Positions 18,043 to 29,997 of a stretch of DNA of 64,000 nt are shown here, piece by piece (position 1 is the first letter of the stretch; every line of letters starts with the position of its first letter). Origin of the DNA: Phaeospirillum sp. (GTDB lineage: Bacteria > Pseudomonadota > Alphaproteobacteria > Rhodospirillales > Magnetospirillaceae). Both the position numbers and the translations under genes were made by a program. The notes below the pieces were generated by a model, which saw only the letters and a program-made list of their open reading frames with translations, was not told the DNA's origin and did not search any database. The stretch covers positions 124,001 to 188,000 of the forward strand of contig JAUSFB010000030.1 in the NCBI GenBank assembly GCA_030651575.1, in the 5' to 3' direction.

Positions 18043-18128
18043 TGGTGCCCCAGGCCGGACTCGAACCAGCACGCCGTCACCGGCAACAGATTTTGAGTCT
18101 GCCGCGTCTACCATTCCGCCACTGGGGC
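18043..18128 (-). tRNA. tRNA-Leu (anticodon CAA)
   Basis: An 86-base class II tRNA. Acceptor GCCCCAG pairs with CTGGGGC, discriminator A and encoded CCA. D-arm GCGGAATGGTAGACGC, anticodon loop CTCAAAA with CAA complementary to 18093-18095, a long variable arm and TTCGAGTCC in the T loop region. It lies between the export cluster and metH. Confidence 0.95.
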
Positions 18129-18161
18129 ACCGCGAGAATGGAGGGCGATCATAGCGAAGGC

Positions 18162-18192
18162 TAAGGGGCGGTCAATGGATTTCCGCCCCTTA
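18162..18192 (-). terminator. hairpin downstream of metH
   Basis: TAAGGGGCGG and CCGCCCCTTA form a perfect 10-bp stem with an 11-base loop, 6 bases beyond the metH stop codon. There is only a weak T-rich tail on the reverse strand. Likely transcription end of the methionine operon. Confidence 0.6.
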
Positions 18193-18198
18193 GTCCCC

Positions 18199-21675
<3,477 letters not shown>

Positions 21676-21693
21676 GGCATCCTTCGTAGGCGA

Positions 21694-22593
21694 CTATTCG
21701 GTGGTGACGGCCTTGGGCCGGACCCCCAGGATGTGGGAAATGGCATAGGCGAGGTCGGCGCGGTTCAAGGTGTAGAAGTGGAACTGCTCCACCCCGTTGG
21801 CGGCCAGCGCCCGGCACTGTTCGGCGGCGACGGTGGCTGCGACCAGCCGGCGGGTCTCGGGGTCATCGTCGAGCCCCTCGAACAGATGGGCCATCCAGTC
21901 GGGGACGCTGGCGCCGCAAGTGCCGGAGAACTTTTGCACCTGCGAGAAATTGGTCACCGGCAGGATGCCGGGAATCACCGGCGCGGTGATGCCGGCCTTG
22001 GCGCAGCGCTCCATGAAGCGCAGGAACACCGCCGGGTCGAAGAAGTACTGGCTGATGGCCCGCGTCGCGCCAGCGTCAAGCTTGCGCTTCAGGTTGTCCA
22101 GGTCGAATCCGGCACTGGGGGCGTCGGGATGCATTTCCGGATAGGCGGCCACCGAGATTTCGAAATCGGCGATGCGCTTCAGACCCGCCACCAGATCGAC
22201 GGCATAGGCGTAGCCCTGGGGATGGGCGGCATAAGGCTGGCCTTCGGGCATGTCGCCGCGCAGGGCCACGATGTGGCGGATGCCCTCGTCCCAGTAGCGT
22301 CGGGCGATGTCGTCGACCTCGCCCTTGGCATGGCCGACGCAGGTCAGGTGGGCCGCCGGCTTCAGCTTGGTTTCGCGGGCGATGCGGACCACGGTCTCGT
22401 GGGTGCGTTCTCGCGTGGTGCCGCCGGCGCCGTAGGTGACCGAGACGAATTGCGGCGCCAGCGGTTCAAGCCGCTGGACGCACTCCCACAGCGACTGCTG
22501 CATCTTGTCGGTCTTGGGCGGGAAGAACTCGAATGAAACGCTCACCGGCCGGCGGGCGGCGGCGATCGGCAGTTCCGAGGTTGGGAGACTCAC
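21694..22593 (-). CDS. metF: 5,10-methylenetetrahydrofolate reductase
   Basis: 299 residues, a single TIM-barrel flavoprotein of the MetF size. It makes 5-methyl-THF, the methyl donor for the MetH encoded next. Motifs include FEFFPPKTDK with the catalytic Glu near residue 22, SVTYGAGGTTRERT, HLTCVGHAK, ALRGDMP and the DAGATRAISQYFFD strand. The ATG overlaps the stop codon of the upstream ArsR-methyltransferase gene by four bases and the stop lies 18 bases before metH, so the three genes are one coupled operon. Confidence 0.96.
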   Translation of the reverse strand: MSLPTSELPIAAARRPVSVSFEFFPPKTDKMQQSLWECVQRLEPLAPQFVSVTYGAGGTTRERTHETVVRIARETKLKPAAHLTCVGHAKGEVDDIARRYWDEGIRHIVALRGDMPEGQPYAAHPQGYAYAVDLVAGLKRIADFEISVAAYPEMHPDAPSAGFDLDNLKRKLDAGATRAISQYFFDPAVFLRFMERCAKAGITAPVIPGILPVTNFSQVQKFSGTCGASVPDWMAHLFEGLDDDPETRRLVAATVAAEQCRALAANGVEQFHFYTLNRADLAYAISHILGVRPKAVTTE

Positions 22594-23537
22594 GCGGTCG
22601 CTCCTTTGATGATGGGCTTTGTGGCGGTCCAGACCACCACGGTCAAGGGGACTCCCGGCAGGCGGGAAGCGGGGGAGGGGATCAGGCCGGCGGCCTCGAA
22701 CCAGCCCTCGACCTCGGCATCGGAGAAGCCGAGGCGGCGGTGGGCGTGTTGATCCCGAAGAATTTCCAGGTCGTGGGGGGCGAAGTCAACCACCGCCAGC
22801 CGCCCGCCCGGCTCCAGGACACGGGCGGCCTCGGCCACCAGGGCGCCCGGCTCGGCGGCGTAGTGCAGCACCTGATGAATGGTGACCGCGTCGGCCGCCG
22901 CCGCCGGTAACGGCAATTGGGTGATGTCGCCCTGACGCACCATGCAGTTGCGCAGTCCGGCGCGTTCAAGATTGGCCCGCGCCGCCGCCAGCATCTCGCG
23001 CGACAGGTCGATGCCCACGGCACGCCCGACAAACGGCCCCAGGACTTCGAGCACCCGGCCGGTGCCGGTGCCCATGTCCACCAGATCGCGAATGCGCCGG
23101 CCGGCAAAGCTGCCCAGCAGCACTTTTTCCACCTCGCGGTCGTCCACATGCAGCGAACGGATGTCGTCCCAGCGCGATGCATTGTCGCTGAAATAGCTTT
23201 GGGCCTTCTCGGCGCGGGCGGCGCGGATGGCGGCAAGGCGCTGCTGGTCCAGGGTCAGGATAGGGTCCTCGGCCGGCAGCAGGTCCAGCAGATGGCCGGC
23301 CAGGGTCGCGACGCGGCCCTTGGCCGCCAGCCGATAGAACACCCAGGCGCCTTCGGGAAAGCGGTCCAGCAATCCGGCATCGCACATCAGTTTCAGGTGG
23401 CGCGACACGCGCGGCTGGCTTTGGCTCAGGATCTGGGTAAGCTCGGTCACGGTGAGGTCGCCCTGGGCAAGCAGGTGCAGCAGCCGCAACCTGGTCGGCT
23501 CGGCGGCGGCCCGCAATCCCATCAACACCGCTTCCAC
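22590..23537 (-). CDS. ArsR-family regulator fused to SAM-dependent methyltransferase (SahR-like)
   Basis: 315 residues from a GTG at 23537, chosen because AAGGAG lies 9 bases upstream. Residues about 5-85 are an ArsR winged helix (ALMGLRAAAEPTRLRLLHLL-like start, LTVTELTQILSQSQPRVSRH recognition region). Residues about 135-300 are a class I methyltransferase fold with DMGTGTGRVLEVL binding loop, GIDLSREML and VLEPGGRLAVVDF. In several proteobacteria such fusions, known as SahR-type, respond to S-adenosylhomocysteine and control methionine-cycle genes. The operon position directly before metF and metH and a near-palindromic operator upstream support that role. The alternative is a real small-molecule methyltransferase with autoregulation. 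No metal-binding Cys pair of classical ArsR is visible. Confidence 0.85.
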   Translation of the reverse strand: MEAVLMGLRAAAEPTRLRLLHLLAQGDLTVTELTQILSQSQPRVSRHLKLMCDAGLLDRFPEGAWVFYRLAAKGRVATLAGHLLDLLPAEDPILTLDQQRLAAIRAARAEKAQSYFSDNASRWDDIRSLHVDDREVEKVLLGSFAGRRIRDLVDMGTGTGRVLEVLGPFVGRAVGIDLSREMLAAARANLERAGLRNCMVRQGDITQLPLPAAAADAVTIHQVLHYAAEPGALVAEAARVLEPGGRLAVVDFAPHDLEILRDQHAHRRLGFSDAEVEGWFEAAGLIPSPASRLPGVPLTVVVWTATKPIIKGATA

Positions 23538-23548
23538 CGTGAAACACT

Positions 23549-23617
23549 CCTTATATAAGGGCGCCCTCAAGCGCCGAGCCCGCCGGCACGTCGGAAAACA
23601 TATAAACATATCTTTAT
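23549..23617 (-). promoter_or_regulatory. candidate operator sites of the methionine operon
   Basis: A 16-bp near-perfect palindrome, ATAAACATATCTTTAT (23602-23617), matches its reverse complement at 14 of 16 positions. It sits about 65 bases upstream of the regulator start in otherwise GC-rich DNA. A perfect 12-bp palindrome, CCTTATATAAGG (23549-23560), overlaps the ribosome site. ArsR-family dimers bind such AT-rich palindromes, so autoregulation of the met operon is likely. Confidence 0.6.
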
Positions 23618-23814
23618 GCGGATATGAAGGGCTTGTTCCATCGGGCCTTCACCTCATGATGCAGAATTGCCACAACAGAGTCTTTCGGTGATGCGCGAAT
23701 GGCGGTGCCCCCTAGCCATTCGTCCGGGACTGTGCTACCTCGAAACAGTAGGGTCGGTGTTCCCCGCCTGCCGCCATCCGGCCTCCATTGGGGCGAAACA
23801 AGGTGACTAGAGCC

Positions 23815-24645
23815 ATGACAGTGTTCAGCGTCAGCCGTTCAGCCGTTACCCGCATTATAGGGTCCGTCCTGGCTCTTGCGCTCGTCGCCGGTTGCGCCAC
23901 CCCGCCGCCCGCCGACGATGTCGAGGCCGTCGCCGAGTGGGAGCAGGTCAATGACCCGCTGGAGCCCATGAATCGCGCCGTCTTCTCGTTCAATCGCGCC
24001 GCCGACACCTACGCCATCAAGCCGGCGGCCGAGGCCTATCGCGCCGTGACCCCGAAGTTCGGCCGCGACCGCATCCACAACGTGCTGACCAATCTGAACA
24101 GCCCGCTGATCTTCGCCAACGACCTGTTGCAGGGCGAGCCGGATCGCGCCGTTCAGACGCTGTTCCGCGCCATGATCAACTCATCGTTCGGCTTGCTGGG
24201 CTATGCCGACGTAGCGGCCGAGGCCGGCATCCCCGCCCATGAGGAAGATTTCGGTCAGACTCTGGCGGTGTGGGGGATCGGTGAAGGCCCGTTCCTGATG
24301 CTGCCGATCTTCGGGCCGTCCAATCCGCGCGACGGCGTCGGTCTGGTGGCCGAATTCTTCGCCGACCCCTTCGATATGGGTATGAGCGCGATCGGCTACG
24401 AGTGGATCTCCTATACCCGCGCCGGACTGACGGGCCTCGACAAGCGCGAGAGCCTGCTGGACACGCTGGACGAGATCGAGCGGACCTCCCTGGACTATTA
24501 CGCCTCGTTGCGTTCGCTTTATCGCCAGCATCGCGCTTCGGAGATCAAGAATGGCCGGGGTGGCGCGTCCAAGGTTCCCGCCCCTGGCCTGACCGGCAGC
24601 GCCGGTCCTGTTCGCAGTGACGAACTGTCTCAAAGAGCGCAGTAA
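23815..24645 (+). CDS. mlaA: MlaA (VacJ) outer-membrane lipoprotein
   Basis: 276 residues from the ATG at 23815 (AAGGTG 8-9 bases upstream). The signal peptide ends in lipobox LVAGC with the lipidated Cys27. The VacJ domain follows: NDPLEPMNRAVFSFN, INSSFGLLGYADVAAEAG, EDFGQTLAVWGIGEGPFLMLP, GPSNPRDGVG. MlaA extracts mislocalised phospholipids from the outer leaflet of the outer membrane and passes them to MlaC, whose gene begins 4 bases downstream. The inner-membrane transporter genes (mlaE/F/D) are encoded separately at 61-64 kb in this window. The C-terminal 40 residues are a low-complexity tail. Confidence 0.95.
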   Translation: MTVFSVSRSAVTRIIGSVLALALVAGCATPPPADDVEAVAEWEQVNDPLEPMNRAVFSFNRAADTYAIKPAAEAYRAVTPKFGRDRIHNVLTNLNSPLIFANDLLQGEPDRAVQTLFRAMINSSFGLLGYADVAAEAGIPAHEEDFGQTLAVWGIGEGPFLMLPIFGPSNPRDGVGLVAEFFADPFDMGMSAIGYEWISYTRAGLTGLDKRESLLDTLDEIERTSLDYYASLRSLYRQHRASEIKNGRGGASKVPAPGLTGSAGPVRSDELSQRAQ

Positions 24646-24649
24646 TTCA

Positions 24650-25297
24650 ATGACCGTATACAGGACGTTTTTCGCGGCCGTCACCGGGCTGCTGCTGGGC
24701 CTTTCCCTCGCCCTGTCCCCCGCCGCCGCCAGCGAGCAGGACCCCAAGGCGTTCGTCACCAATCTGGCCAGTTCAGCCATGGAGACCATGACCACCAAGG
24801 GGCTGTCGGATCAGGAGCGTTCAGCCAAGTTCCGCACCTTGTTCACCAGCGATGTGGATGTGAACGAAATCGCCAAGTTCGTGTTGGGCTATCATTGGCG
24901 TCCCCCCACCACGGCGGAGCAGCAGCAGGAATTCCTGCGCCTGTTCGAAGATATCGTCGTGATGACCTGGTCGACCCGCTTCAAGGATTACGGCGGTGAT
25001 TTGCGGCACACCGTGACCGACGTCAACCAGGATGGCGAGCGCGGCATCACGGTCGATTCCAAGGTCGATCGCGAGAAGCAAAACCCCATCGCCTTGCAAT
25101 GGCGCCTGAAGCGGTCCGAAAACGGCCTGCGGGTGGTTGACCTGATCGTGGAGGGGGCTTCCATGCGGATCACCTATCGCTCGGAATACGCCTCGGTCAT
25201 TCAGGCCAATGGCGGCAAGATCGAAGGTCTGCTGGTGGCCATGCGCAATATGCGGACCAAGTTGCAGGCCAACGACGTCGCCAGTAAGACGAACTGA
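24650..25297 (+). CDS. mlaC: MlaC periplasmic phospholipid-binding protein
   Basis: 215 residues. A clear Sec signal peptide (TFFAAVTGLLLGLSLALS, cleavage after AAA-S) selects the ATG at 24650 over an upstream in-frame GTG. The mature part is an MlaC/Ttg2D fold: RFRTLF-like region FRTLFTSDVDVNEIAKFVLG, then TTAEQQQEFLRLFEDIV, VDSKVDRE, LRVVDLIVEGASM. It ferries phospholipid between MlaA and the MlaFED complex across the periplasm. It is separated from mlaA by 4 bases, so the two are cotranscribed. Confidence 0.93.
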   Translation: MTVYRTFFAAVTGLLLGLSLALSPAAASEQDPKAFVTNLASSAMETMTTKGLSDQERSAKFRTLFTSDVDVNEIAKFVLGYHWRPPTTAEQQQEFLRLFEDIVVMTWSTRFKDYGGDLRHTVTDVNQDGERGITVDSKVDREKQNPIALQWRLKRSENGLRVVDLIVEGASMRITYRSEYASVIQANGGKIEGLLVAMRNMRTKLQANDVASKTN

Positions 25298-25419
25298 TCG
25301 CCCCGCATTCGGTTGGTATGCCTTTGGGGTGAATTGCTAGTCAAACGGGTGGCTGAGATGTAGCCTGACCCAGGTGAGATGTCTCGTATAGGGCGGGCCT
25401 CGCAGGGGGGGGGGAACAC

Positions 25420-26409
25420 ATGAAGCGCCCGGTTTTTGTCGTTCTGGCCTGTTTGGCATTGGCCGTCTGGGGCGTTCGCGCGCTGACCGGCCCTTCGGCC
25501 CTTCCGGTCGAGACCTTGCGGCTGGCGGTCAGTCCCCAGATCATGTCGGCCCTCGTCTTTATCGCGGCGGATAAAGGATTTTTTCGCGCCGAGGGTCTGG
25601 ACGTAACCCTGGAAAGCTTTCCGTTCGGCAAGGATGCCCTTGCCAAGGTGATCGAAGGGCAGGCCGATGTCGCCACCGTCGCCGAAGTGCCGGTGATGTG
25701 GGCGTTGCTGAAAGGCAGCCGGGCCAGTGTCTTTTCGACCATTCAGGCGACCGATCACGACATCACCGTCATCGCCCGCAAGGATGCGGGCATCCGGAGC
25801 CCCGCCGACCTGGCCGGCAAGCGGGTGGGGCTGGTGCGCGGGACCAATCACGAATATTTCCTCGACCTGTTCCTGGGGGTCAACAAGATCGATCCCGCCG
25901 GCATCACCTATGTGCCGGTTTCAATGGATGACGGCGCCGAAGCCCTGATCAGCGGGCGCATCGACGCCCTGGCGTCCTGGGTGTCGGCGCGCCTCATCGT
26001 GCAAAGGGCCATGCCGGACGGGACCATCAGTTTTCCCAGCGACGGGATCTATACCGAACTCTGGACCCTGGCGGCCCAGCCGGAGTTTCTTGAATCCCGG
26101 CCCGAGGCGGTGCGGCGGCTGTTGCGCGCCCTCATTCGGGCCGAGACGTTCGCCGCCGCCAATCGCTCCGAGGCGGTCTCCATCGTCGCGCCGTATATCA
26201 AGTTGGACCGGGCCTTGGTGGATCAGGTCTGGAACGAATTCGGCTTTAGCGTCAGCCTGGACCAATCCCTCCTCGTTCAGATGGAAGGTCAGGCGCGGCG
26301 CGAGATCAGGAAGATGCCGGAAGCCAGCATGCCGGATTTTCTCAAACATATTTCCGCCGAGGGCCTGAGAGCTGTCGAACCAAGCCGGATAACGATCATC
26401 CTTCCGTGA
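25420..26409 (+). CDS. ABC-type solute-binding protein (NMT1/SsuA-like), kinase partner
   Basis: 329 residues with an N-terminal hydrophobic signal or anchor (residues 4-19, no lipobox). The body is a type 2 periplasmic binding fold of the NMT1/TauA/SsuA kind: SALVFIAADKGFFRAEGLDV, ADVATVAEVPVMWAL, SPADLAGKRVGLVRGTNHEYFLDLFL, SGRIDALASW. Such proteins bind nitrate, sulfonates, thiamine precursors or similar. No permease or ATPase gene follows. Instead a PAS histidine kinase starts 19 bases downstream, so I infer a ligand-presenting subunit of a sensor rather than an importer. A run of ten G (25405-25414) sits exactly where the ribosome site should be, 5 bases before the ATG. Confidence 0.82.
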   Translation: MKRPVFVVLACLALAVWGVRALTGPSALPVETLRLAVSPQIMSALVFIAADKGFFRAEGLDVTLESFPFGKDALAKVIEGQADVATVAEVPVMWALLKGSRASVFSTIQATDHDITVIARKDAGIRSPADLAGKRVGLVRGTNHEYFLDLFLGVNKIDPAGITYVPVSMDDGAEALISGRIDALASWVSARLIVQRAMPDGTISFPSDGIYTELWTLAAQPEFLESRPEAVRRLLRALIRAETFAAANRSEAVSIVAPYIKLDRALVDQVWNEFGFSVSLDQSLLVQMEGQARREIRKMPEASMPDFLKHISAEGLRAVEPSRITIILP

Positions 26410-26428
26410 CCGAACTGGATAGGGACAA

Positions 26429-28294
26429 GTGCCCTTGACGCGAAAATCCTTGTCCTTGACGATCCGCCAGAGGCTTCATCTCGCCGTCGCCCTGCTGGGG
26501 CTGGTATGGGTCGGCAACACGATCGTCCTGGCCCATTCCTATCTGAGAACCGCCAACGCCCTCGACGATATCCGAATGGTCGAGCAATCGATCGGCAATA
26601 TTTTCGAGTCGAGCCTGTTCGTTCGCGACTATCTGGCGGGGTACGATGACCGGGCGATGCTGCAATGGCGGGAAGCCCACCGCCGCCTCGGCCAAAACCT
26701 GGACCGGTTCAGGCTCTCTCCCCTGGAGACCGAAGGGGAGAGGCTGATCGGCCGTCGCCTGATCGACAATCATGTCATTCTCGGTTCCCTGTTCGACCGG
26801 CTGGTCGCGGGGCATCGGTCGGGTGGCCGGGGAAGCGACGAAGCGGAAAAGCTGATCGAGCAAAGCCTGTTGATGCGCGCCAGCATCATGATCGCCGACG
26901 CCTACAAGCTGTCGGCCATCAATAACGCGGTCATCGCCCGCGAACGTCAGACCTTCGTCCTGATGCTGGTGGGGGCGGTGGTAGTGTCGGCCTTGGTCGG
27001 GTTATTCATCATGGCCGTCAATCGGCGCATTCTAAGCTCCCTGGGGATCTTGCGCCAGGCGTCCGAGCGGATCGGCGGGCAGGATTTCGTGACGCCGATC
27101 ACCCTGGCCGGTGGCGACGAGTTCACCGAACTGGCTCGGGCCATGAACGCGATGTCGGCCGAGGTCGCCCGTTTTTACGGCGAACTGCGCGAGAGCGAGG
27201 AGCGATACCTTTTGCTGTTCGAGCGCAGCCCGCAGCCCATGTGGGTCTATGACGAACACAGCCTGAAATTCCTGGCCGTCAACCACCGCGCCATCGAACA
27301 TTACGGCTTTACGCATGACGAATTCGACGCCATGACGCTGCAAGACATTCGCCCGGCGGAGGACGTTCCCGCCCTTTTGCGGACGGTGTTCTCGGCGGAG
27401 CGGGGCGAGAGCGTCGGAGAGTGGCGTCACCGGATCAAGAACGGTGCGATCATCGACGTGGCGATCCATTCGGTGCCCATCGCCTATGGCGGCCATCACG
27501 CCCGGATTGTCCTCATTCAAGACATCACCGAGCGCAAGCGGGCCGAAGCCGATCTTGCCGAGGGAGCCCGCCTGCTGGAGGCGCAGGCCCGCCAGTTGAA
27601 GTCCGCCAACGAGGAACTTGGGCAATTCGTCTCGGTCGCCTCCCATGATTTGCGGGGGCCGCTGCGGATGGTGACCAGCTATATGAAGTTGCTGGAGCAG
27701 CATCTTGGCGATGGCCTCGACGACGAGGGGCGGGAATTCATGGGGTTCGCCAGGGACGGCGCCAAGCGAATGGACCGGCTGATCCTCGACCTTCTCGAAT
27801 ACTCCCGCATCGGCCATACCATAGAAGAAAGCCAGTCGGTCGACCTTGCCGAGATCGCCGCCCAGGCGGTCGCCGATCTTCATTTCGTCATCGCCGAGGC
27901 GCAAGGCCGGGTCGACATCGCCGACTTGCCGCGGGTCTTCGGCCATCCCAACGAGTTGGGGCGTTTATTCCATAATCTGGTCGGAAACGCCTTGAAGTAC
28001 CGTTCCGCCGATCACGCGCCGGTGGTGAAGATCGCGGCCGCGCGGAATGGCCGGGACTGGATCGTGAGCGTGGCGGATAACGGCATCGGCATCGCTCCCG
28101 AATATTTCGAGAAAATCTTCGGCATGTTCCAGCGCCTGCACGGGCACGGTCAATACGAGGGGACGGGTATCGGTCTGGCCAACTGCAAGAAGATCATCGA
28201 GCACCATGACGGCCGGATCTGGGTGGACTCCCGGCCGGGAGAGGGAAGCACCTTCTTCTTCACCCTGCCGGCCGGACAGGACGCCGCTCTTTAG
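26429..28294 (+). CDS. transmembrane PAS sensor histidine kinase
   Basis: 621 residues starting at a GTG preceded by AGGGA. TM1 (about 14-35), a periplasmic helical sensor region (about 36-170), TM2 (about 172-196, FVLMLVGAVVVSALVGLFIM), HAMP, and one PAS domain (about 260-375). The kinase core has phospho-His in SVASHDLRGPLRMVTSYMKL, N-box NLVGNALKY, G1 ADNGIGI and G2 EGTGIGLANCKKI. The HisKA type is that of bacteriophytochrome-like kinases. It is cotranscribed with the solute-binding protein upstream; no response regulator is next to it, so its output partner is encoded elsewhere. It ends convergent with the SYLF gene with a four-base overlap. Confidence 0.9.
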   Translation: MPLTRKSLSLTIRQRLHLAVALLGLVWVGNTIVLAHSYLRTANALDDIRMVEQSIGNIFESSLFVRDYLAGYDDRAMLQWREAHRRLGQNLDRFRLSPLETEGERLIGRRLIDNHVILGSLFDRLVAGHRSGGRGSDEAEKLIEQSLLMRASIMIADAYKLSAINNAVIARERQTFVLMLVGAVVVSALVGLFIMAVNRRILSSLGILRQASERIGGQDFVTPITLAGGDEFTELARAMNAMSAEVARFYGELRESEERYLLLFERSPQPMWVYDEHSLKFLAVNHRAIEHYGFTHDEFDAMTLQDIRPAEDVPALLRTVFSAERGESVGEWRHRIKNGAIIDVAIHSVPIAYGGHHARIVLIQDITERKRAEADLAEGARLLEAQARQLKSANEELGQFVSVASHDLRGPLRMVTSYMKLLEQHLGDGLDDEGREFMGFARDGAKRMDRLILDLLEYSRIGHTIEESQSVDLAEIAAQAVADLHFVIAEAQGRVDIADLPRVFGHPNELGRLFHNLVGNALKYRSADHAPVVKIAAARNGRDWIVSVADNGIGIAPEYFEKIFGMFQRLHGHGQYEGTGIGLANCKKIIEHHDGRIWVDSRPGEGSTFFFTLPAGQDAAL

Positions 28295-28962
28295 CGCGAC
28301 AGCATGTTCCGCAGCCGGTCGGCCTGACGGCTGTCGTTCTTTCGCGTGAACAAGATGTCCTCCGGGGTTGGGTTGCCACCGTAATAGGCCGAGTTCCAGG
28401 CATGGCGCGGCAAGATGCCGGCCCCATCCAGCGCCGCGCCGCCGTAAAGGCCCACCGCCTTGGAGAAGGTATAGATGTCGACGCCGGCATTGGTGGTGGT
28501 ATTGGCCTCGGCCCCGGCCCCGATGGTCGCCACCGCGACGCCGGCTCCGGCTCCGGCCTTAAACTGGTTCTCCACCACCGCCTCTAGGCCGCCGTCGTTC
28601 ATGATGACATAAATCGCCTCGGCGTCCTGAAGCCCGATCTGCAAGCCGATGCTGCCCGCCGCCACCGAATAGAAGGCGGGGCCGCTCCAGCGGCCATCCT
28701 TGGTCTTGGCCAGCAGCACGCCGGTGCCGTACTGAGCCCCCAGGATGAAGCCGCCCTTTACCAGATCCGGGATGATCAGCACCGCACGGGCGCGCCCCAG
28801 CAGATCGGTCATGGTCTGGCCGAAATTGGCGTCGGTGCGCAACCGCTCGACCGTGGTCACCGCCCGTCCCACCATCATGGTCTGGTCGGTCACCTGCTCG
28901 GCCCGCGCACTGCCGCCCCAGATCGTCAATGCCGTCAACACCACCGCGATCAGTCTTTGCAT
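28291..28962 (-). CDS. secreted SYLF/Ysc84-domain protein
   Basis: 223 residues from the ATG at 28962 (AGGAGG 6 bases upstream; a longer frame would add 45 residues without a signal). A Sec signal peptide LIAVVLTALTIWGGSARA is followed by a SYLF (lipid-binding Ysc84/DUF500) domain: FGQTMTDLLGRARAVLIIPD, VKGGFILGAQYGTGVLL, WSGPAFYSVAAGSIGLQIG, and the Gly/Ala-rich AGAGAGVAVATIGAGAEANT. Eukaryotic SYLF domains bind phosphoinositides; bacterial members are periplasmic with unclear roles. No operon partner is visible. It is divergent from the cation exporter gene. Confidence 0.88.
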   Translation of the reverse strand: MQRLIAVVLTALTIWGGSARAEQVTDQTMMVGRAVTTVERLRTDANFGQTMTDLLGRARAVLIIPDLVKGGFILGAQYGTGVLLAKTKDGRWSGPAFYSVAAGSIGLQIGLQDAEAIYVIMNDGGLEAVVENQFKAGAGAGVAVATIGAGAEANTTTNAGVDIYTFSKAVGLYGGAALDGAGILPRHAWNSAYYGGNPTPEDILFTRKNDSRQADRLRNMLSR

Positions 28963-29072
28963 GATCAGCCTCCTGTTCCATCTCCCAGCAAGCACGAGCC
29001 TGGTTAGGAATGGGTTAAGCCGATCAGGCGGTTTTTGGTCTATCATGTCCTGGCTTGACCGGGAGAATGACG

Positions 29073-29993
29073 ATGCACTTGCAAAATCTGTCCCCATGGC
29101 GGCACAGCCACCATTTCCTGACCGGAATGGAGGACGCGGCTGAACGCAGGACCATGATCGTGGTGGGCCTGACCATCGTCATGACGGTGGCCGAGATCGT
29201 GGCCGGAACCGTCTTTAACTCCATGGCGCTGCTGGCCGATGGCTGGCACATGTCCACCCATGCCGGGGCATTGGGCATTGCCGCCTTCTCCTACGCCTTC
29301 GCCCGCAAGCACGCCGACAACCCGCGCTTTGCCTTCGGCACCGGCAAGGTCGGGGCGCTGGGCGGCTTTACCAGCGCCATCGTCCTTTGCATCGTCGCCC
29401 TGTTGATGGCATGGGAATCCGCCAACCGGCTGACGATGGCGCAGACCATCGCATTCGACGAGGCCCTGTGGGTTGCGGCCATCGGTCTGGCGGTGAATCT
29501 GGTCAGCGCTCTCATCCTGGGCGGACATGGCCGCCATTCCGGGCATGGGCATGACCACCGTCATGACCACAATCTCCGCGCCGCCTATCTTCATGTGCTG
29601 GCCGACGCCCTCACCTCGGTTCTGGCGATCGTCGCCTTGTTTCTGGGCAAGGTTCTGGGCTGGTGGTGGATGGACCCGGCGATGGGGCTGGTCGGCGCCG
29701 CCGTGATCGCCAACTGGTCCTGGGGCCTGATGCGCAAGACCGGGGCCGTCTTGCTGGACCACAGCGACGATACGGGATTGCGCGACGAAATCCGGGCCGC
29801 CCTCGAAGGCTGCGACGACGCCCGGCTGGCCGACCTTCACCTTTGGCAGGTGGGGCCGGGCCATTGGGGGGCCATCGTGTCCATCGTCACCCATACCCCG
29901 CGCGATCCCACTCATTACAAGGGCCTGCTGGCCAAGGTTCACGAGTTGAGTCACGTCACGGTCGAAGTCTATGGCTGTGCCGAGGACGATTGA
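29073..29993 (+). CDS. dmeF: cation diffusion facilitator, DmeF-like
   Basis: 306 residues; the ATG at 29073 lies 7 bases after GGGAG and is preferred over two upstream in-frame starts. The opening HLQNLSPWRHSHHF is characteristic of the DmeF branch of CDF proteins, which export Co2+ and Ni2+ using the proton gradient. Six TM helices are predicted. The metal sites are in TM2 (LLADGWHMSTHAGAL) and TM5 (AYLHVLADALTSVLA). A His-rich cytosolic loop (GGHGRHSGHGHDHRHDHN) lies between TM4 and TM5. The C-terminal domain has DLHLWQVGPGHWGAIVS. No DmeR regulator gene is adjacent. Metal specificity is inferred from the family. Confidence 0.85.
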   Translation: MHLQNLSPWRHSHHFLTGMEDAAERRTMIVVGLTIVMTVAEIVAGTVFNSMALLADGWHMSTHAGALGIAAFSYAFARKHADNPRFAFGTGKVGALGGFTSAIVLCIVALLMAWESANRLTMAQTIAFDEALWVAAIGLAVNLVSALILGGHGRHSGHGHDHRHDHNLRAAYLHVLADALTSVLAIVALFLGKVLGWWWMDPAMGLVGAAVIANWSWGLMRKTGAVLLDHSDDTGLRDEIRAALEGCDDARLADLHLWQVGPGHWGAIVSIVTHTPRDPTHYKGLLAKVHELSHVTVEVYGCAEDD

Positions 29994-29997
29994 CGAT

